A stretch of DNA of 64,000 nucleotides from an uncultured Clostridia bacterium (GCA_934464705.1 CAKSKB010000016.1:1-64000), one strand, 5' to 3'. Counted from the stretch's first letter, positions 7,686 through 15,102 are shown. The notes: generated by a model not told the origin, from the letters alone. Numbers and translations are program-made.

Positions 7686-8961
7686 ATATATTCTCCGTTC
7701 TGATGAGTGCACTTCTTGCGTGAGCCGAAAGACCTTCCTTTTCGGCAAAGTAAGCAATCTGCCTGTTTACCTTTGAAAGTGCTTCTTTTGTGTAGTAAGT
7801 AAACGCCGACTTTTTAACAAAATCATCGACTGACAGAGGGCTTGAAAAGCGTGCCGTACCGGAAGTCGGCAGAGTGTGATTCGGTCCTGCGAAATAATCT
7901 CCGAGGGCTTCGGGACAGTTTTTGCCTAAAAATACAGAGCCGGCATTTCTTATCTCCGAGAGATAATCGAACGGATTATCAACGCAGACCTCCAGGTGCT
8001 CGGGGGCAATCTTGTTTGCAACCGAAATTGATGCCTTAAGGTCATCGGTTAATATAATCTTGCCGTTTTTATCTATGGATTCCCTTGCAATCCCGCTCCT
8101 CGGCAGAAGCGGAATCTGCTTTTCAAGTTCGTCTGACACTGCCTTTGCAAGGGCGGCACTGTCGGTAACCAGAACAGCCGTTGCGAGCCTGTCATGTTCA
8201 GCCTGCGAAAGCATATCGGCAGCAAGATGAGCCGGGTTGTTTTCGCCTTCCGCTATTATAAGAATTTCACTCGGACCGGCAATCATGTCAATATCCACAA
8301 AGCCGTAGACCTGTCTTTTCGCCTCCGCAACAAAGACATTCCCGGGACCTACTATTTTATCAACCGGCTTTATTGTTTCCGTTCCGAAGCAAAGCGCCGC
8401 AATAGCCTGTGCCCCGCCGGCTTTATACACCTTATCCACACCCGCAATTTTTGCGGCGGCAAGAATATTTGCCGAAATTCTGCCGTCCTTTCCCGGCGGT
8501 GTAGTCATAACAATCTGCCGAACTCCGGCGATTTTTGCCGGAATACAGTTCATAAGAACCGACGAAGGATAGCTTGCGGTTCCCCCCGGAATGTAAAGCC
8601 CGACTCTCTCAAGCGGCATAACCTTCTGTCCGAGAACCACGCCGTCCTCTTTGTTTATAACAAAGCTGTTTCTTACCTGGTGCGAATGAAACTCGCGGAT
8701 ATTTTTGGCTGCCTTTTTGAGAATTCCAATAAATTCAGGCTCAACCTCACCCATTGCGCTTTCGATTTCGCTCGATGAAACCTCAATTTCACCTATCACC
8801 GCACCGTCAAATTTTTCCGCATACTTTCTGAGCGCAGCGTCACCGTTTGCCCTGACATCCTCAATTATGTCATGCACGGTTCCCTCAACCCCCGGCTTTG
8901 ACTGCGTGCGTATAAGAATATCCTTTTCGTCGATTTCGTTTATATTATAAATCTTAATCAT
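7678..8961 (-). CDS. hisD: Histidinol dehydrogenase
   Basis: HisD (427 residues) carries out the last two oxidations, L-histidinol to L-histidine, with two NAD+. Zinc and substrate residues are recognisable in LSQAEHDRLATA (Gln-Glu-His), in APEHLEV and in GPNHTLPTSGTARF. The nucleotide-binding KVYKAGGAQAIAAL and VDKIVGPGN segments are intact. The length is standard. It is second in the operon, overlapping the fused hisZG gene by 4 bases. Confidence 0.97.
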   Translation of the reverse strand: MIKIYNINEIDEKDILIRTQSKPGVEGTVHDIIEDVRANGDAALRKYAEKFDGAVIGEIEVSSSEIESAMGEVEPEFIGILKKAAKNIREFHSHQVRNSFVINKEDGVVLGQKVMPLERVGLYIPGGTASYPSSVLMNCIPAKIAGVRQIVMTTPPGKDGRISANILAAAKIAGVDKVYKAGGAQAIAALCFGTETIKPVDKIVGPGNVFVAEAKRQVYGFVDIDMIAGPSEILIIAEGENNPAHLAADMLSQAEHDRLATAVLVTDSAALAKAVSDELEKQIPLLPRSGIARESIDKNGKIILTDDLKASISVANKIAPEHLEVCVDNPFDYLSEIRNAGSVFLGKNCPEALGDYFAGPNHTLPTSGTARFSSPLSVDDFVKKSAFTYYTKEALSKVNRQIAYFAEKEGLSAHARSALIRTENIYE

Positions 8962-10502
8962 AATTCCTCCTGCATTTTCGCCCGTATAAGTTCTATCGCT
9001 GCGCTTTTGAACCTGTACGCCGCTTTGTTTGCAACAAGCCTTGCGCTTATGTCAACAATTGTTTCCTTCGGTTCAAGATTATTTTCATACAGCGTCTTGC
9101 CCGTTTCGACTATATCAACAATCACATCCGAAAGCCCTAAAATAGGAGCAATTTCTATAGAACCGTTAAGCTTGATAATATCGATTTCACGGCTTTTTGA
9201 GTTGAAATAATTCTTCGCAATATTCGGAAACTTCGTTGCAACCCTGAGCGTTCCGCCGCTGTCCGACCGCCCTTTTTTTCCGGCGACAGCCATGCGGCAT
9301 TTACCCATTTTAAGGTCGAGAAGCTCATAAATATCGGGCGCAGATTCGAGAAGAATATCCTTCCCTACAATACCGATGTCCGCCGCACCTCTTTCAACAT
9401 AAATTGCAACATCCGAAGGCTTTGCCCAGAAAAACCTAACTTTATTCTCCGGATTTTCAAATATCAGTTTTCGGTTATCGCTCAAAATATCCGGACACCC
9501 GAAACCGATTTTCTCAAAAATTCCGTATGCTTTCTCGCCGAGCCTGCCTTTAGGGAGCGCTATGTTAATATAGTCCTCACTGTTTTGTTCGGCATTGCTG
9601 TCCCATATTCCTTCAAGATAATTCATATAAACCGCAAATCCGACAGCACCCGAAGTTTTACCCAGTTTTTTAAGAAGGTTGTCATACCGCCCTCCCGAAA
9701 GAACGCATGTGTGGATTCCTTCGATAAATCCTCTGAAAATCACTCCGCTGTAGTAATTCAAATCGTTTACGGCGGAAAAATCAACCGCTGCATCAATGCC
9801 GTCCAGAGCCGAAGAAAGTTCCTCCAGTTCCTTTGCCGCATTGTATGTTTTTTCGTTCACAATAAGGGTTTTGATTTTCTCAATATTATTGGAAAGTCTG
9901 CCCGAAATTTTCATCATTTCAATAAGCTTTTCGGTTTTGTCGCTGCCGCAGCCGCTCTCCGCACAGAATTCCTTCACCGCCGGAATATTCTTTTCCTTAA
10001 TATAAGATAACAGCCTCTCAGCGTCCGTACCGTTCGGCGAAGCCGCCTCGATAAGTCCCTGAACCATTCCCATATGCGAGATGTCCAGCACAAATTTCCC
10101 GCCGAGAAGTTCAAGACTGCCGTATGCAAGCCTTATCACCTCGCCGCAGCTTTGAATATCGGTATTTCCTATATTTTCAACGCCTACCTGCATGATTTCT
10201 TTATAATCTCCGCCCGATAAGCGATAAACATTTTCGGTATAATATACCTTTTCGTCCGCACCGTCACGGACATTTTTAACAATCGAAAGCGTAACATCGG
10301 GTTTAAGCGCCATAAGATTGCCGCTTCTGTCATTAAATGTGATAACATCGGAGCTTGTAAGAAAGCTCTTGTTCTGAGCATATAAATCGTACTTTTCAAA
10401 CTTGCTCATGAAAAAACGGCTGTACCCTGCCGCCTCATAAAGCGAGCGGAGCCTCAGCATATATATTTCGTCAGGTCTTAAAACATTGATATAACTTTCC
10501 AT
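8958..10502 (-). CDS. hisZG: Fused ATP phosphoribosyltransferase: HisZ regulatory + HisG catalytic domain
   Basis: One 514-residue reading frame contains two proteins that are usually separate. Residues 1 to about 300 are HisZ, a histidyl-tRNA-synthetase-like subunit with class II-type motifs (LKPDVTLSIVKN; LSGGRYDNLL near 268-277) but no tRNA-synthetase function. Residues about 310-514 are a short-form HisG, beginning YINIALPKGRLG and containing the PRPP loop DIVETGKTL. Short HisG needs HisZ for activity and histidine feedback, so fusion fixes a 1:1 ratio. It is the first operon gene, with AGGAAGGGTG before the ATG and a promoter just upstream. No frameshift is seen at the junction (about 300-310). 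Confidence 0.95.
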   Translation of the reverse strand: MESYINVLRPDEIYMLRLRSLYEAAGYSRFFMSKFEKYDLYAQNKSFLTSSDVITFNDRSGNLMALKPDVTLSIVKNVRDGADEKVYYTENVYRLSGGDYKEIMQVGVENIGNTDIQSCGEVIRLAYGSLELLGGKFVLDISHMGMVQGLIEAASPNGTDAERLLSYIKEKNIPAVKEFCAESGCGSDKTEKLIEMMKISGRLSNNIEKIKTLIVNEKTYNAAKELEELSSALDGIDAAVDFSAVNDLNYYSGVIFRGFIEGIHTCVLSGGRYDNLLKKLGKTSGAVGFAVYMNYLEGIWDSNAEQNSEDYINIALPKGRLGEKAYGIFEKIGFGCPDILSDNRKLIFENPENKVRFFWAKPSDVAIYVERGAADIGIVGKDILLESAPDIYELLDLKMGKCRMAVAGKKGRSDSGGTLRVATKFPNIAKNYFNSKSREIDIIKLNGSIEIAPILGLSDVIVDIVETGKTLYENNLEPKETIVDISARLVANKAAYRFKSAAIELIRAKMQEEL

Positions 10503-10524
10503 AACATCACCCTTCCTAATAAAT

Positions 10525-10553
10525 ATTATAACTCACTTTATCGCTTTAGTCAA
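10525..10553 (-). promoter_or_regulatory. Promoter of the his operon
   Basis: Minus strand TTGACT (10548-10553), a 17-bp spacer and a perfect TATAAT (10525-10530) precede the hisZG ATG at 10502. Transcription would start near 10518, leaving a leader of about 16 bases. That is too short for a T-box, his leader peptide or attenuator, so control must act at initiation or through enzyme feedback. Confidence 0.75.
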
Positions 10554-10653
10554 GTAAATTATTTTCTTTTTTGAAATTTTGTAAAAAATGCGGTAAAATC
10601 CTCTTTGCCGACGGAAAATCATATTAAAATTGCAATATTCTTTCATATTGTTA

Positions 10654-10682
10654 TTGATTTTTGGAGGAATTTGTGTTATACT
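10654..10682 (+). promoter_or_regulatory. Promoter of asnA-asnS
   Basis: TTGATT (10654-10659), a 17-bp spacer and TATACT (10677-10682) give a start near 10689, about 15 bases before the asnA ATG. AAGGAG lies 9 bases before that ATG. The leader has no room for a T-box. Confidence 0.65.
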
Positions 10683-10703
10683 GAAACGAAGGAGTGAATA
10701 CAG

Positions 10704-11711
10704 ATGAATCAAACATTTATACCAAAGGGGTATAAACAGCCTCTTGACAGATACGATATGCAGAGAGCCATATCGAAAATTAAAGATATTTTTCAGAAGG
10801 AGTTTTCGGAAGCACTCAATTTAAAGCGAGTTTCCGCACCGCTTTTCGTTACGGAAAGCTCCGGTCTTAACGATAATTTAAACGGCGTCGAACGGCCTGT
10901 TTCGTTCGATATTCCGGCAGTCGGCGCAAATGCGCAGATTGTCCATTCGCTTGCCAAGTGGAAAAGGCTTGCCCTTAAAATTTATAATTTTGAAGTCGGA
11001 AAAGGGCTTTATACCGATATGAACGCCATCAGGCGCGACGAAGAACTGGACAATCTTCATTCGATATATGTTGACCAGTGGGACTGGGAAAAGATTATAA
11101 CCGACAGCCGCCGCAATCTCGATTATTTGAAGCTTATTGTCAAGTCTATAGTCGGTGCTATATGCAGTACAAACGAAATTTTGCAGCTTCAGTATCCGCA
11201 GCTGAGCGTCAGCCTCAGCCCGGAGGTTTCGTTCATCACGACGCAGGAACTTGAGGATATGTACCCGGACCTCACACCGAAACAGCGCGAAAATGCTTAT
11301 GTAAAGGAACACAAAACGGCGTTCATCATGCAAATCGGCGGAAAACTCAAATCGGGGATTCCCCACGACGGCCGTGCGCCCGACTATGACGACTGGGACT
11401 TAAACGGCGATATTTTCTTCTGGAACGATTGCCTGGAGTGTGCATTTGAAATTTCATCGATGGGCATCAGAGTCAATGCGGAATCGCTTGACCGCCAGCT
11501 TACGCTCTCCGGGTGCGATGACAGAAGGAATCTTGAATTTCATAAAATGCTGCTTAACAACGAACTTCCCCTCACGGTAGGCGGCGGAATCGGGCAGTCA
11601 AGGCTTTGTATGCTGCTTTTGGGCTGTGCGCATATCGGCGAGGTTCAGTCAAGCATTTGGGACAGCGAAACAATTCGGCTCTGCAAGGATGCCGGCATCA
11701 ATATTTTGTAA
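10704..11711 (+). CDS. asnA: Aspartate-ammonia ligase (asparagine synthetase A)
   Basis: AsnA (335 residues) makes asparagine from aspartate, ATP and ammonia. It is built on a class II aminoacyl-tRNA synthetase fold, close to AsnRS/AspRS. Family segments are clear: the opening FIPKGYKQPLDRYDMQRAI, LNDNLNGVERPVSFD, SIYVDQWDWEK, the DYDDWDLNGDIFFW stretch and GGGIGQSRLCMLLL, the class II motif 3 equivalent. It sits 15 bases before asnS. The pair supplies free asparagine and charges it, so no aspartyl-tRNA amidation route is implied by this locus. Length and motifs are normal. Confidence 0.96.
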   Translation: MNQTFIPKGYKQPLDRYDMQRAISKIKDIFQKEFSEALNLKRVSAPLFVTESSGLNDNLNGVERPVSFDIPAVGANAQIVHSLAKWKRLALKIYNFEVGKGLYTDMNAIRRDEELDNLHSIYVDQWDWEKIITDSRRNLDYLKLIVKSIVGAICSTNEILQLQYPQLSVSLSPEVSFITTQELEDMYPDLTPKQRENAYVKEHKTAFIMQIGGKLKSGIPHDGRAPDYDDWDLNGDIFFWNDCLECAFEISSMGIRVNAESLDRQLTLSGCDDRRNLEFHKMLLNNELPLTVGGGIGQSRLCMLLLGCAHIGEVQSSIWDSETIRLCKDAGINIL

Positions 11712-11726
11712 TCGGAGGAATTAAAA

Positions 11727-13115
11727 TTGAAAACCACAATAAAATCAATCTTTGCAAACCCAAACGAGTTTGCGGATAAAACCGTTTCGGTTTCCGGCTG
11801 GATAAGGACGCTTCGTTCTTCAAACGCTTTCGGATTCATAGAGCTTAACGACGGTACATTTTTCAAAAATCTTCAGATTGTATTTGAAAGCGAATTTATA
11901 GAAAACTATAAGGAAATCGCTTCAATGAATGTCGGAGCTGCGCTTAATATCACGGGTAAGCTTGTGCTTACTCCCGATGCCAAGCAGCCTTTTGAAGTGA
12001 AAGCGGAAAAAATCGAAATTGAGGGTCTTTCGACTCCCGACTACCCTCTCCAGAAAAAAAGACATTCTTTTGAATACTTAAGAACAATCGCGCATCTTCG
12101 TGCAAGGACCAACACATTCTCCGCAGTTTTCAGAATCAGAAGCTTAACAGCTTTTGCAATCCATAAGTTCTTTAACGAAAGAGGATTTGTGTACACCCAC
12201 ACGCCGATTATAACCGGAAGCGACTGCGAAGGTGCCGGCGAAATGTTCAGAGTTACAACTCTCGATATGGAAAATGTGCCGAAGGCTGACGGCAAAGTTG
12301 ACTATTCTCAGGACTTTTTCTCGAAAAGTTCAAACCTTACCGTAAGCGGTCAGCTCAACGCAGAAACATATGCACTTGCATTCAGAAATGTTTATACATT
12401 CGGACCTACCTTCCGCGCCGAAAACTCCAACACAACAAGGCACGCTGCGGAATTCTGGATGATTGAACCCGAAATCGCTTTTGCCGACCTTGCCGACGAT
12501 ATGGCTCTCGCAGAAGATATGCTCAAATATATTATCAATTATGTTCTTGAAAACGCACCCGAGGAGATGGAATTCCTCAATAAGTTTGTTGATAAAGGGC
12601 TTGTCGAAAGGCTCAGGGGCGTTGCGGACTCCGACTTCGGCAGAGTAACATATACCGAAGCAATAAAGCTTCTGGAAAAGAATAACGATAAGTTCGACTA
12701 CCCCGTATATTGGGGCTGTGACCTTCAGACAGAGCACGAAAGATACCTTACCGAGCAGATTTTCAAGCGCCCGGTATTCGTAACCGATTATCCGAAGGAA
12801 ATTAAAGCGTTTTATATGCGCCTGAACGATGACGGAAAGACCGTTGCCGCAATGGACTGCCTTGTTCCCGGAATCGGCGAGATTATCGGCGGCAGCCAGA
12901 GAGAAGAAAGGCTTGATGTACTCACCGCAAGAATGAAGGAACTCGGGCTCAACGAAGAAGATTACTGGTGGTATCTCGACTTAAGACGCTTCGGCGGAAC
13001 AAAACATGCAGGATACGGTCTCGGTTTTGAAAGAGCGATTATGTACCTCACCGGTATGTCAAATATCCGTGATGTTATTCCCTTCCCGAGAACCGTCGGA
13101 ACAGCAGAATTTTAA
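11727..13115 (+). CDS. asnS: Asparaginyl-tRNA synthetase
   Basis: A 462-residue class IIb synthetase. An OB-fold anticodon-binding domain occupies roughly residues 1-110 (VSGWIRTLRSSNAFGFIELNDG). The catalytic domain follows, with motif 2 around FRAENSNTTRHAAEFWMIEPE and motif 3 GYGLGFERAIMYLTG. The ending NIRDVIPFPRT is typical. The start is a TTG at 11727 with GGAGGAA 6 bases upstream; no better ATG fits the OB-fold start. It follows asnA closely on the same transcript, and a strong hairpin at 13128-13167 closes the unit. Confidence 0.96.
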   Translation: MKTTIKSIFANPNEFADKTVSVSGWIRTLRSSNAFGFIELNDGTFFKNLQIVFESEFIENYKEIASMNVGAALNITGKLVLTPDAKQPFEVKAEKIEIEGLSTPDYPLQKKRHSFEYLRTIAHLRARTNTFSAVFRIRSLTAFAIHKFFNERGFVYTHTPIITGSDCEGAGEMFRVTTLDMENVPKADGKVDYSQDFFSKSSNLTVSGQLNAETYALAFRNVYTFGPTFRAENSNTTRHAAEFWMIEPEIAFADLADDMALAEDMLKYIINYVLENAPEEMEFLNKFVDKGLVERLRGVADSDFGRVTYTEAIKLLEKNNDKFDYPVYWGCDLQTEHERYLTEQIFKRPVFVTDYPKEIKAFYMRLNDDGKTVAAMDCLVPGIGEIIGGSQREERLDVLTARMKELGLNEEDYWWYLDLRRFGGTKHAGYGLGFERAIMYLTGMSNIRDVIPFPRTVGTAEF

Positions 13116-13127
13116 TCTATTATATAA

Positions 13128-13167
13128 AAATAGCGCAACCGCAGCCGAAGCTGCGGTTGCGCTATTT
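13128..13167. terminator. Bidirectional terminator after asnS
   Basis: An 18-bp perfect stem (AAATAGCGCAACCGCAGC and its complement) with a CGAA loop lies 12 bases after the asnS stop. On the minus strand the stem is followed by TTTTTATATA, so it can also end the transcript of the two genes arriving from 14450. Confidence 0.8.
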
Positions 13168-13182
13168 AACATAATGAATATA

Positions 13183-13614
13183 TTATTCAAACAACATCTC
13201 CATTATACCTCTGTTACCTTTAATTCTGTATATAACATCTGAATTTTCCTTGCCGATAAAAATATCCCCGTATACAATCCAAGTTTCCGGATTACTGCCA
13301 CCGTATATTGTAACAATTCCCGATGATTCCGCACTGTGCAGTTCTTCTTTATTGCCAACCCCGAATTTTATGGATTTCAGTTTATAAAAAAATTCATCAA
13401 TGTCGTGCTCATTTGAAAAAACAACATTTTTATCGTTAAAATAATCTTCCGTTTCAACCGCCCTGACATTGTTTTCTTTTATAGGAAGGGAAACAGAAAC
13501 TCTAAAATTGTTTCTGATTTCATCCAAAATCAAACCACTATTGGGAGAAAGAATAATCCCTAAAATAACGAATAATGCAAGAGTAGCAAAGAGTAAGGCT
13601 ATTATCTTTTTCAT
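13183..13614 (-). CDS. Membrane-anchored protein of unknown function
   Basis: A 143-residue protein with a basic start followed by about 20 hydrophobic residues (IIALLFATLALFVILGIIL). This is an uncleaved anchor or signal peptide, since no lipobox or clear cleavage site is seen. The remaining 115 residues look like a small mixed alpha/beta extracytoplasmic domain (SNEHDIDEFFYKLKSIKFG; IVTIYGGSNPETWIVYGDIFIG). I do not recognise a family. It overlaps the 279-residue gene upstream by 4 bases, so the two are translationally coupled and probably act together outside the membrane. Confidence 0.75.
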   Translation of the reverse strand: MKKIIALLFATLALFVILGIILSPNSGLILDEIRNNFRVSVSLPIKENNVRAVETEDYFNDKNVVFSNEHDIDEFFYKLKSIKFGVGNKEELHSAESSGIVTIYGGSNPETWIVYGDIFIGKENSDVIYRIKGNRGIMEMLFE

Positions 13615-14450
13615 TGTGCCGTTTCGCCGCCTTCATCGTTTATAATACTTTCAAAGATTTCCTGCTCGTTCTCCGAAAAATCTTCAAAATCCGATATTCT
13701 TTCGATGTCTTTATCTTCAAAAAGGCAGTCATACAAAAACTCCTTGCCGTCCTTCTTAAATGAATACGGCTTAAAGTCCTCCTTGTCAACATCTCTAAGG
13801 CAAAGCTTTAACCGTTTGCCTCCGTAAATGACCGCAAATGCATCGTCTGAAACAGCAAACGCTTTATCACCGTCATATTCAACACGATTGATATTATTAA
13901 CCGGAACAATATTTTTGCCGTCGGCAACCATTTCGATTTGAACAGTGAAATCCGGATATCTTCCAATCTTAAATTTAGCGTCACTATCAGAATTAAAACC
14001 GTAGTTATTTTCATAATCAGGAAGTTGCTTATTTGAAGCACCGTCCAATGATGAGAAAACTTTCTCTTTAAGCCGTTTTTCAAGCCCGGGGTTTACATCG
14101 TCTTTTGAATATATCGCCGCCAATCCTTCATGTGCACCGCTGCCGCTGCGCAACAAATGATCTGACGCATAAAAATCACCGCCACGGTACCTGACAACAT
14201 AATCGATAAAAGAAGTATCATCATTATTTAAAAAACCGACATAATACTCATTGTGTTCCTCGCTGTATTTGGATGCGGCAAGAACATACCTGTCATCACC
14301 GTAATCGCTCATAATCTTTTGCAGAGCGGCCTTTTCGGCTCTGCGCAAAAGTTCATTTTCAGATTCATGTACGGCAAACTGCCGAATCAAAACCGCTGCT
14401 GCCGCTATAATAATTATTACAATAAGACTGATTAAAATTCGCTTTTTCAT
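13611..14450 (-). CDS. Membrane-anchored protein of unknown function
   Basis: A 279-residue protein with one N-terminal membrane helix (ILISLIVIIIIAAAAVLI) and a long, acidic extracytoplasmic part. Segments such as YVLAASKYSEEHNEYYVGFLN and FIDYVVRYRGGDFYASD suggest a beta-rich domain. The tail is strongly acidic (ISDFEDFSENEQEIFESI). I cannot assign it to a family. It is first of a two-gene unit with the 143-residue protein and has its own near-perfect promoter at 14471-14499. The G+C content and codon use look like those of the neighbours. Confidence 0.75.
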   Translation of the reverse strand: MKKRILISLIVIIIIAAAAVLIRQFAVHESENELLRRAEKAALQKIMSDYGDDRYVLAASKYSEEHNEYYVGFLNNDDTSFIDYVVRYRGGDFYASDHLLRSGSGAHEGLAAIYSKDDVNPGLEKRLKEKVFSSLDGASNKQLPDYENNYGFNSDSDAKFKIGRYPDFTVQIEMVADGKNIVPVNNINRVEYDGDKAFAVSDDAFAVIYGGKRLKLCLRDVDKEDFKPYSFKKDGKEFLYDCLFEDKDIERISDFEDFSENEQEIFESIINDEGGETAQ

Positions 14451-14470
14451 ATTTCTGCCCCCTTGATTAG

Positions 14471-14499
14471 ACTATAACACATTTCTCAAATTTTGTCAA
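14471..14499 (-). promoter_or_regulatory. Promoter of the two membrane-anchored unknowns
   Basis: Minus strand TTGACA (14494-14499), 17-bp spacer, TATAGT (14471-14476), about 20 bases before the ATG at 14450. Confidence 0.75.
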
Positions 14500-14502
14500 T
14501 AC

Positions 14503-14533
14503 AAAAACGGCAGAAGCCAAAAAGCCTCTGCCG
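14503..14533 (-). terminator. Terminator of tRNA-Leu
   Basis: On the minus strand the inverted repeat CGGCAGAGGC / GCTTCTGCCG is followed by TTTTTG, starting 4 bases after the tRNA 3' end. Confidence 0.75.
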
Positions 14534-14536
14534 CAA

Positions 14537-14622
14537 TGCTCGAGACCGGAATCGAACCGGTACGAGGGGTAAACCTCACGGGATTTTAAGTCCCGGGCGT
14601 CTGCCAGTTCCGCCACTCGAGC
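14537..14622 (-). tRNA. tRNA-Leu (anticodon UAA)
   Basis: The minus strand folds as a class II tRNA of 86 bases. Acceptor arms GCTCGAG and CTCGAGC pair, the discriminator is A, and the D-loop region is GGCGGAACTGGCAGACGC. The anticodon stem GGGAC/TCCCG holds TTAAA with anticodon TAA. There is a long variable arm (TGAGG...CCTCG) and a T-arm ACCGGTTCGATTCCGGT. The 3' CCA is not encoded and must be added. It has its own promoter and terminator, so it is a single-gene transcript. Confidence 0.96.
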
Positions 14623-14648
14623 AAATATTAAATTTCAAATGCTTTATA

Positions 14649-14677
14649 ATAATACCACATTTTGCGCACTTTGTCAA
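14649..14677 (-). promoter_or_regulatory. Promoter of tRNA-Leu
   Basis: Minus strand TTGACA (14672-14677), 17-bp spacer, TATTAT (14649-14654), about 27 bases before the tRNA 5' end. It lies back-to-back with a candidate plus-strand promoter for the first 19-codon peptide gene. Confidence 0.75.
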
Positions 14678-14699
14678 TATGTTTTGCAAAAAAAATAAT
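14671..14699 (+). promoter_or_regulatory. Candidate sense promoter, small-peptide gene copy 1
   Basis: TTGTCA (14671-14676), 17-bp spacer, AATAAT (14694-14699), each one base from consensus. The -35 falls outside the repeat. The corresponding position before copy 2 has no recognisable -35, so copy 2 may depend on read-through or on a promoter I cannot see. Confidence 0.45.
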
Positions 14700-14766
14700 C
14701 GGATTCGAAAATCCAATTATCAAAAAAATATTATAAAAAGGAGGGAAAATGAAAAAACTTATTACT
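14688..14766 (-). ncRNA. Candidate cis-antisense antitoxin RNA, copy 1
   Basis: A minus-strand promoter (14773-14801) inside the peptide gene would start an RNA near 14766. It would run across the peptide start codon and ribosome site and end about 79 bases later at a rho-independent terminator. That terminator is an 11-bp stem with a UUCG loop (14695-14720) followed by eight U (14688-14695). Covering the ribosome site in this way is how antitoxin RNAs of type I systems work. The RNA itself is inferred. Confidence 0.55.
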
Positions 14767-14808
14767 TTATTTATGATACCATGTTTTGCCCAAAAAATCA
14801 AGTCCTAA
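14749..14808 (+). CDS. 19-residue hydrophobic peptide, candidate type I toxin (copy 1)
   Basis: The frame reads MKKLITLFMIPCFAQKIKS. A Lys-Lys start, a hydrophobic core of about ten residues with one Cys, and a basic tail give the size and shape of small membrane-acting toxins such as Ibs or Fst. AGGAGGG lies only 3-4 bases before the ATG. Three bases differ from copy 2 within the coding part: two are silent (Thr and Ala codons) and one changes only the last residue. That pattern supports real, constrained coding. A quorum peptide or leader peptide is possible, but no processing or receptor genes are near, and the antisense promoter and terminator favour a toxin. Function is inferred. Confidence 0.6.
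   Translation: MKKLITLFMIPCFAQKIKS
14773..14801 (-). promoter_or_regulatory. Antisense promoter within peptide gene, copy 1
   Basis: Minus strand TTGATT (14796-14801), exactly 17 bp, TATCAT (14773-14778). Both boxes are unchanged in copy 2. Confidence 0.6.
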
Positions 14809-14875
14809 TTTTGTTGATTGTGCACAATATTTATATGCAGTTTTTGTGCAACATTCACAAACGATTCTTAAATGC

Positions 14876-14954
14876 AAAAAAAATAATCGGATCCGAAAAT
14901 CCAATTATCAAAAAAATATTATAAAAAGGAGGGAAAATGAAAAAACTTATTACA
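14876..14954 (-). ncRNA. Candidate cis-antisense antitoxin RNA, copy 2
   Basis: Same arrangement as copy 1: start near 14954, terminator stem at 14883-14908, then eight U. One base change in the stem turns the pair next to the loop into a U-G wobble, so folding is kept. Because the two sense genes are nearly identical, each RNA could act on both. Confidence 0.55.
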
Positions 14955-14996
14955 TTATTTATGATACCATGTTTTGCTCAAAAAATCAAGCCCTAA
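14937..14996 (+). CDS. 19-residue hydrophobic peptide, candidate type I toxin (copy 2)
   Basis: The frame reads MKKLITLFMIPCFAQKIKP, differing from copy 1 only in the final residue (Pro for Ser). The ribosome site and spacing are identical. As in copy 1, the gene is overlapped on the other strand by a TTGATT-17-TATCAT promoter. I see no separate sense promoter directly upstream. Retention of start, stop and peptide after duplication argues for function in this copy too. Confidence 0.6.
   Translation: MKKLITLFMIPCFAQKIKP
14961..14989 (-). promoter_or_regulatory. Antisense promoter within peptide gene, copy 2
   Basis: Minus strand TTGATT (14984-14989), 17 bp, TATCAT (14961-14966), identical boxes to copy 1. 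Confidence 0.6.
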
Positions 14997-15064
14997 TTTT
15001 GTTGATTATGCACAATATTTATATACGGTTTTTGTGCAACTTGAACAAAAAACTTCCATTTAAT

Positions 15065-15097
15065 ATCCCCATCAAAACAATCCGTTTTGATGGGGAT
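15065..15097 (-). terminator. Terminator after the 653-residue esterase gene
   Basis: A 14-bp perfect stem (ATCCCCATCAAAAC and complement) with a 5-base loop follows the stop at 15103. On the minus strand a delayed TTTTTTG follows about 12 bases later, so termination may be imperfect. On the plus strand it could also close the peptide-gene transcripts. Confidence 0.65.
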
Positions 15098-15102
15098 GCT
15101 TA

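Larger units (their letters stand above)
14685..14852. repeat. Tandem 168-bp repeat, copy 1 (small toxin/antisense cassette)
   Basis: This is the first of two direct copies with a 188-bp period. By my alignment they differ at only 7 of 168 positions. Each copy holds, in order, an A-tract, an 11-bp stem-loop, AAAAGGAGGG, a 19-codon reading frame and a conserved 3' stem (14813-14852 here, GTT/GCACAA pairing with TTGTGCAAC). Confidence 0.9.
14873..15040. repeat. Tandem 168-bp repeat, copy 2 (small toxin/antisense cassette)
   Basis: Second direct copy, about 96% identical to 14685-14852. The boundaries are sharp: flanking bases diverge immediately at both ends, which points to a unit duplication rather than a low-complexity coincidence. 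Confidence 0.9.

Noticed and set aside
10503..10703. T-box or attenuator leader for the his or asn operons
   Set aside because: Both promoters sit about 15 bases before their first codons, leaving no room for a T-box or leader peptide.
14685..15040. CRISPR-like or insertion-sequence repeat
   Set aside because: Only two long copies with a 20-bp gap, containing coding and antisense signals; no spacers, cas genes, transposase or target-site duplication.
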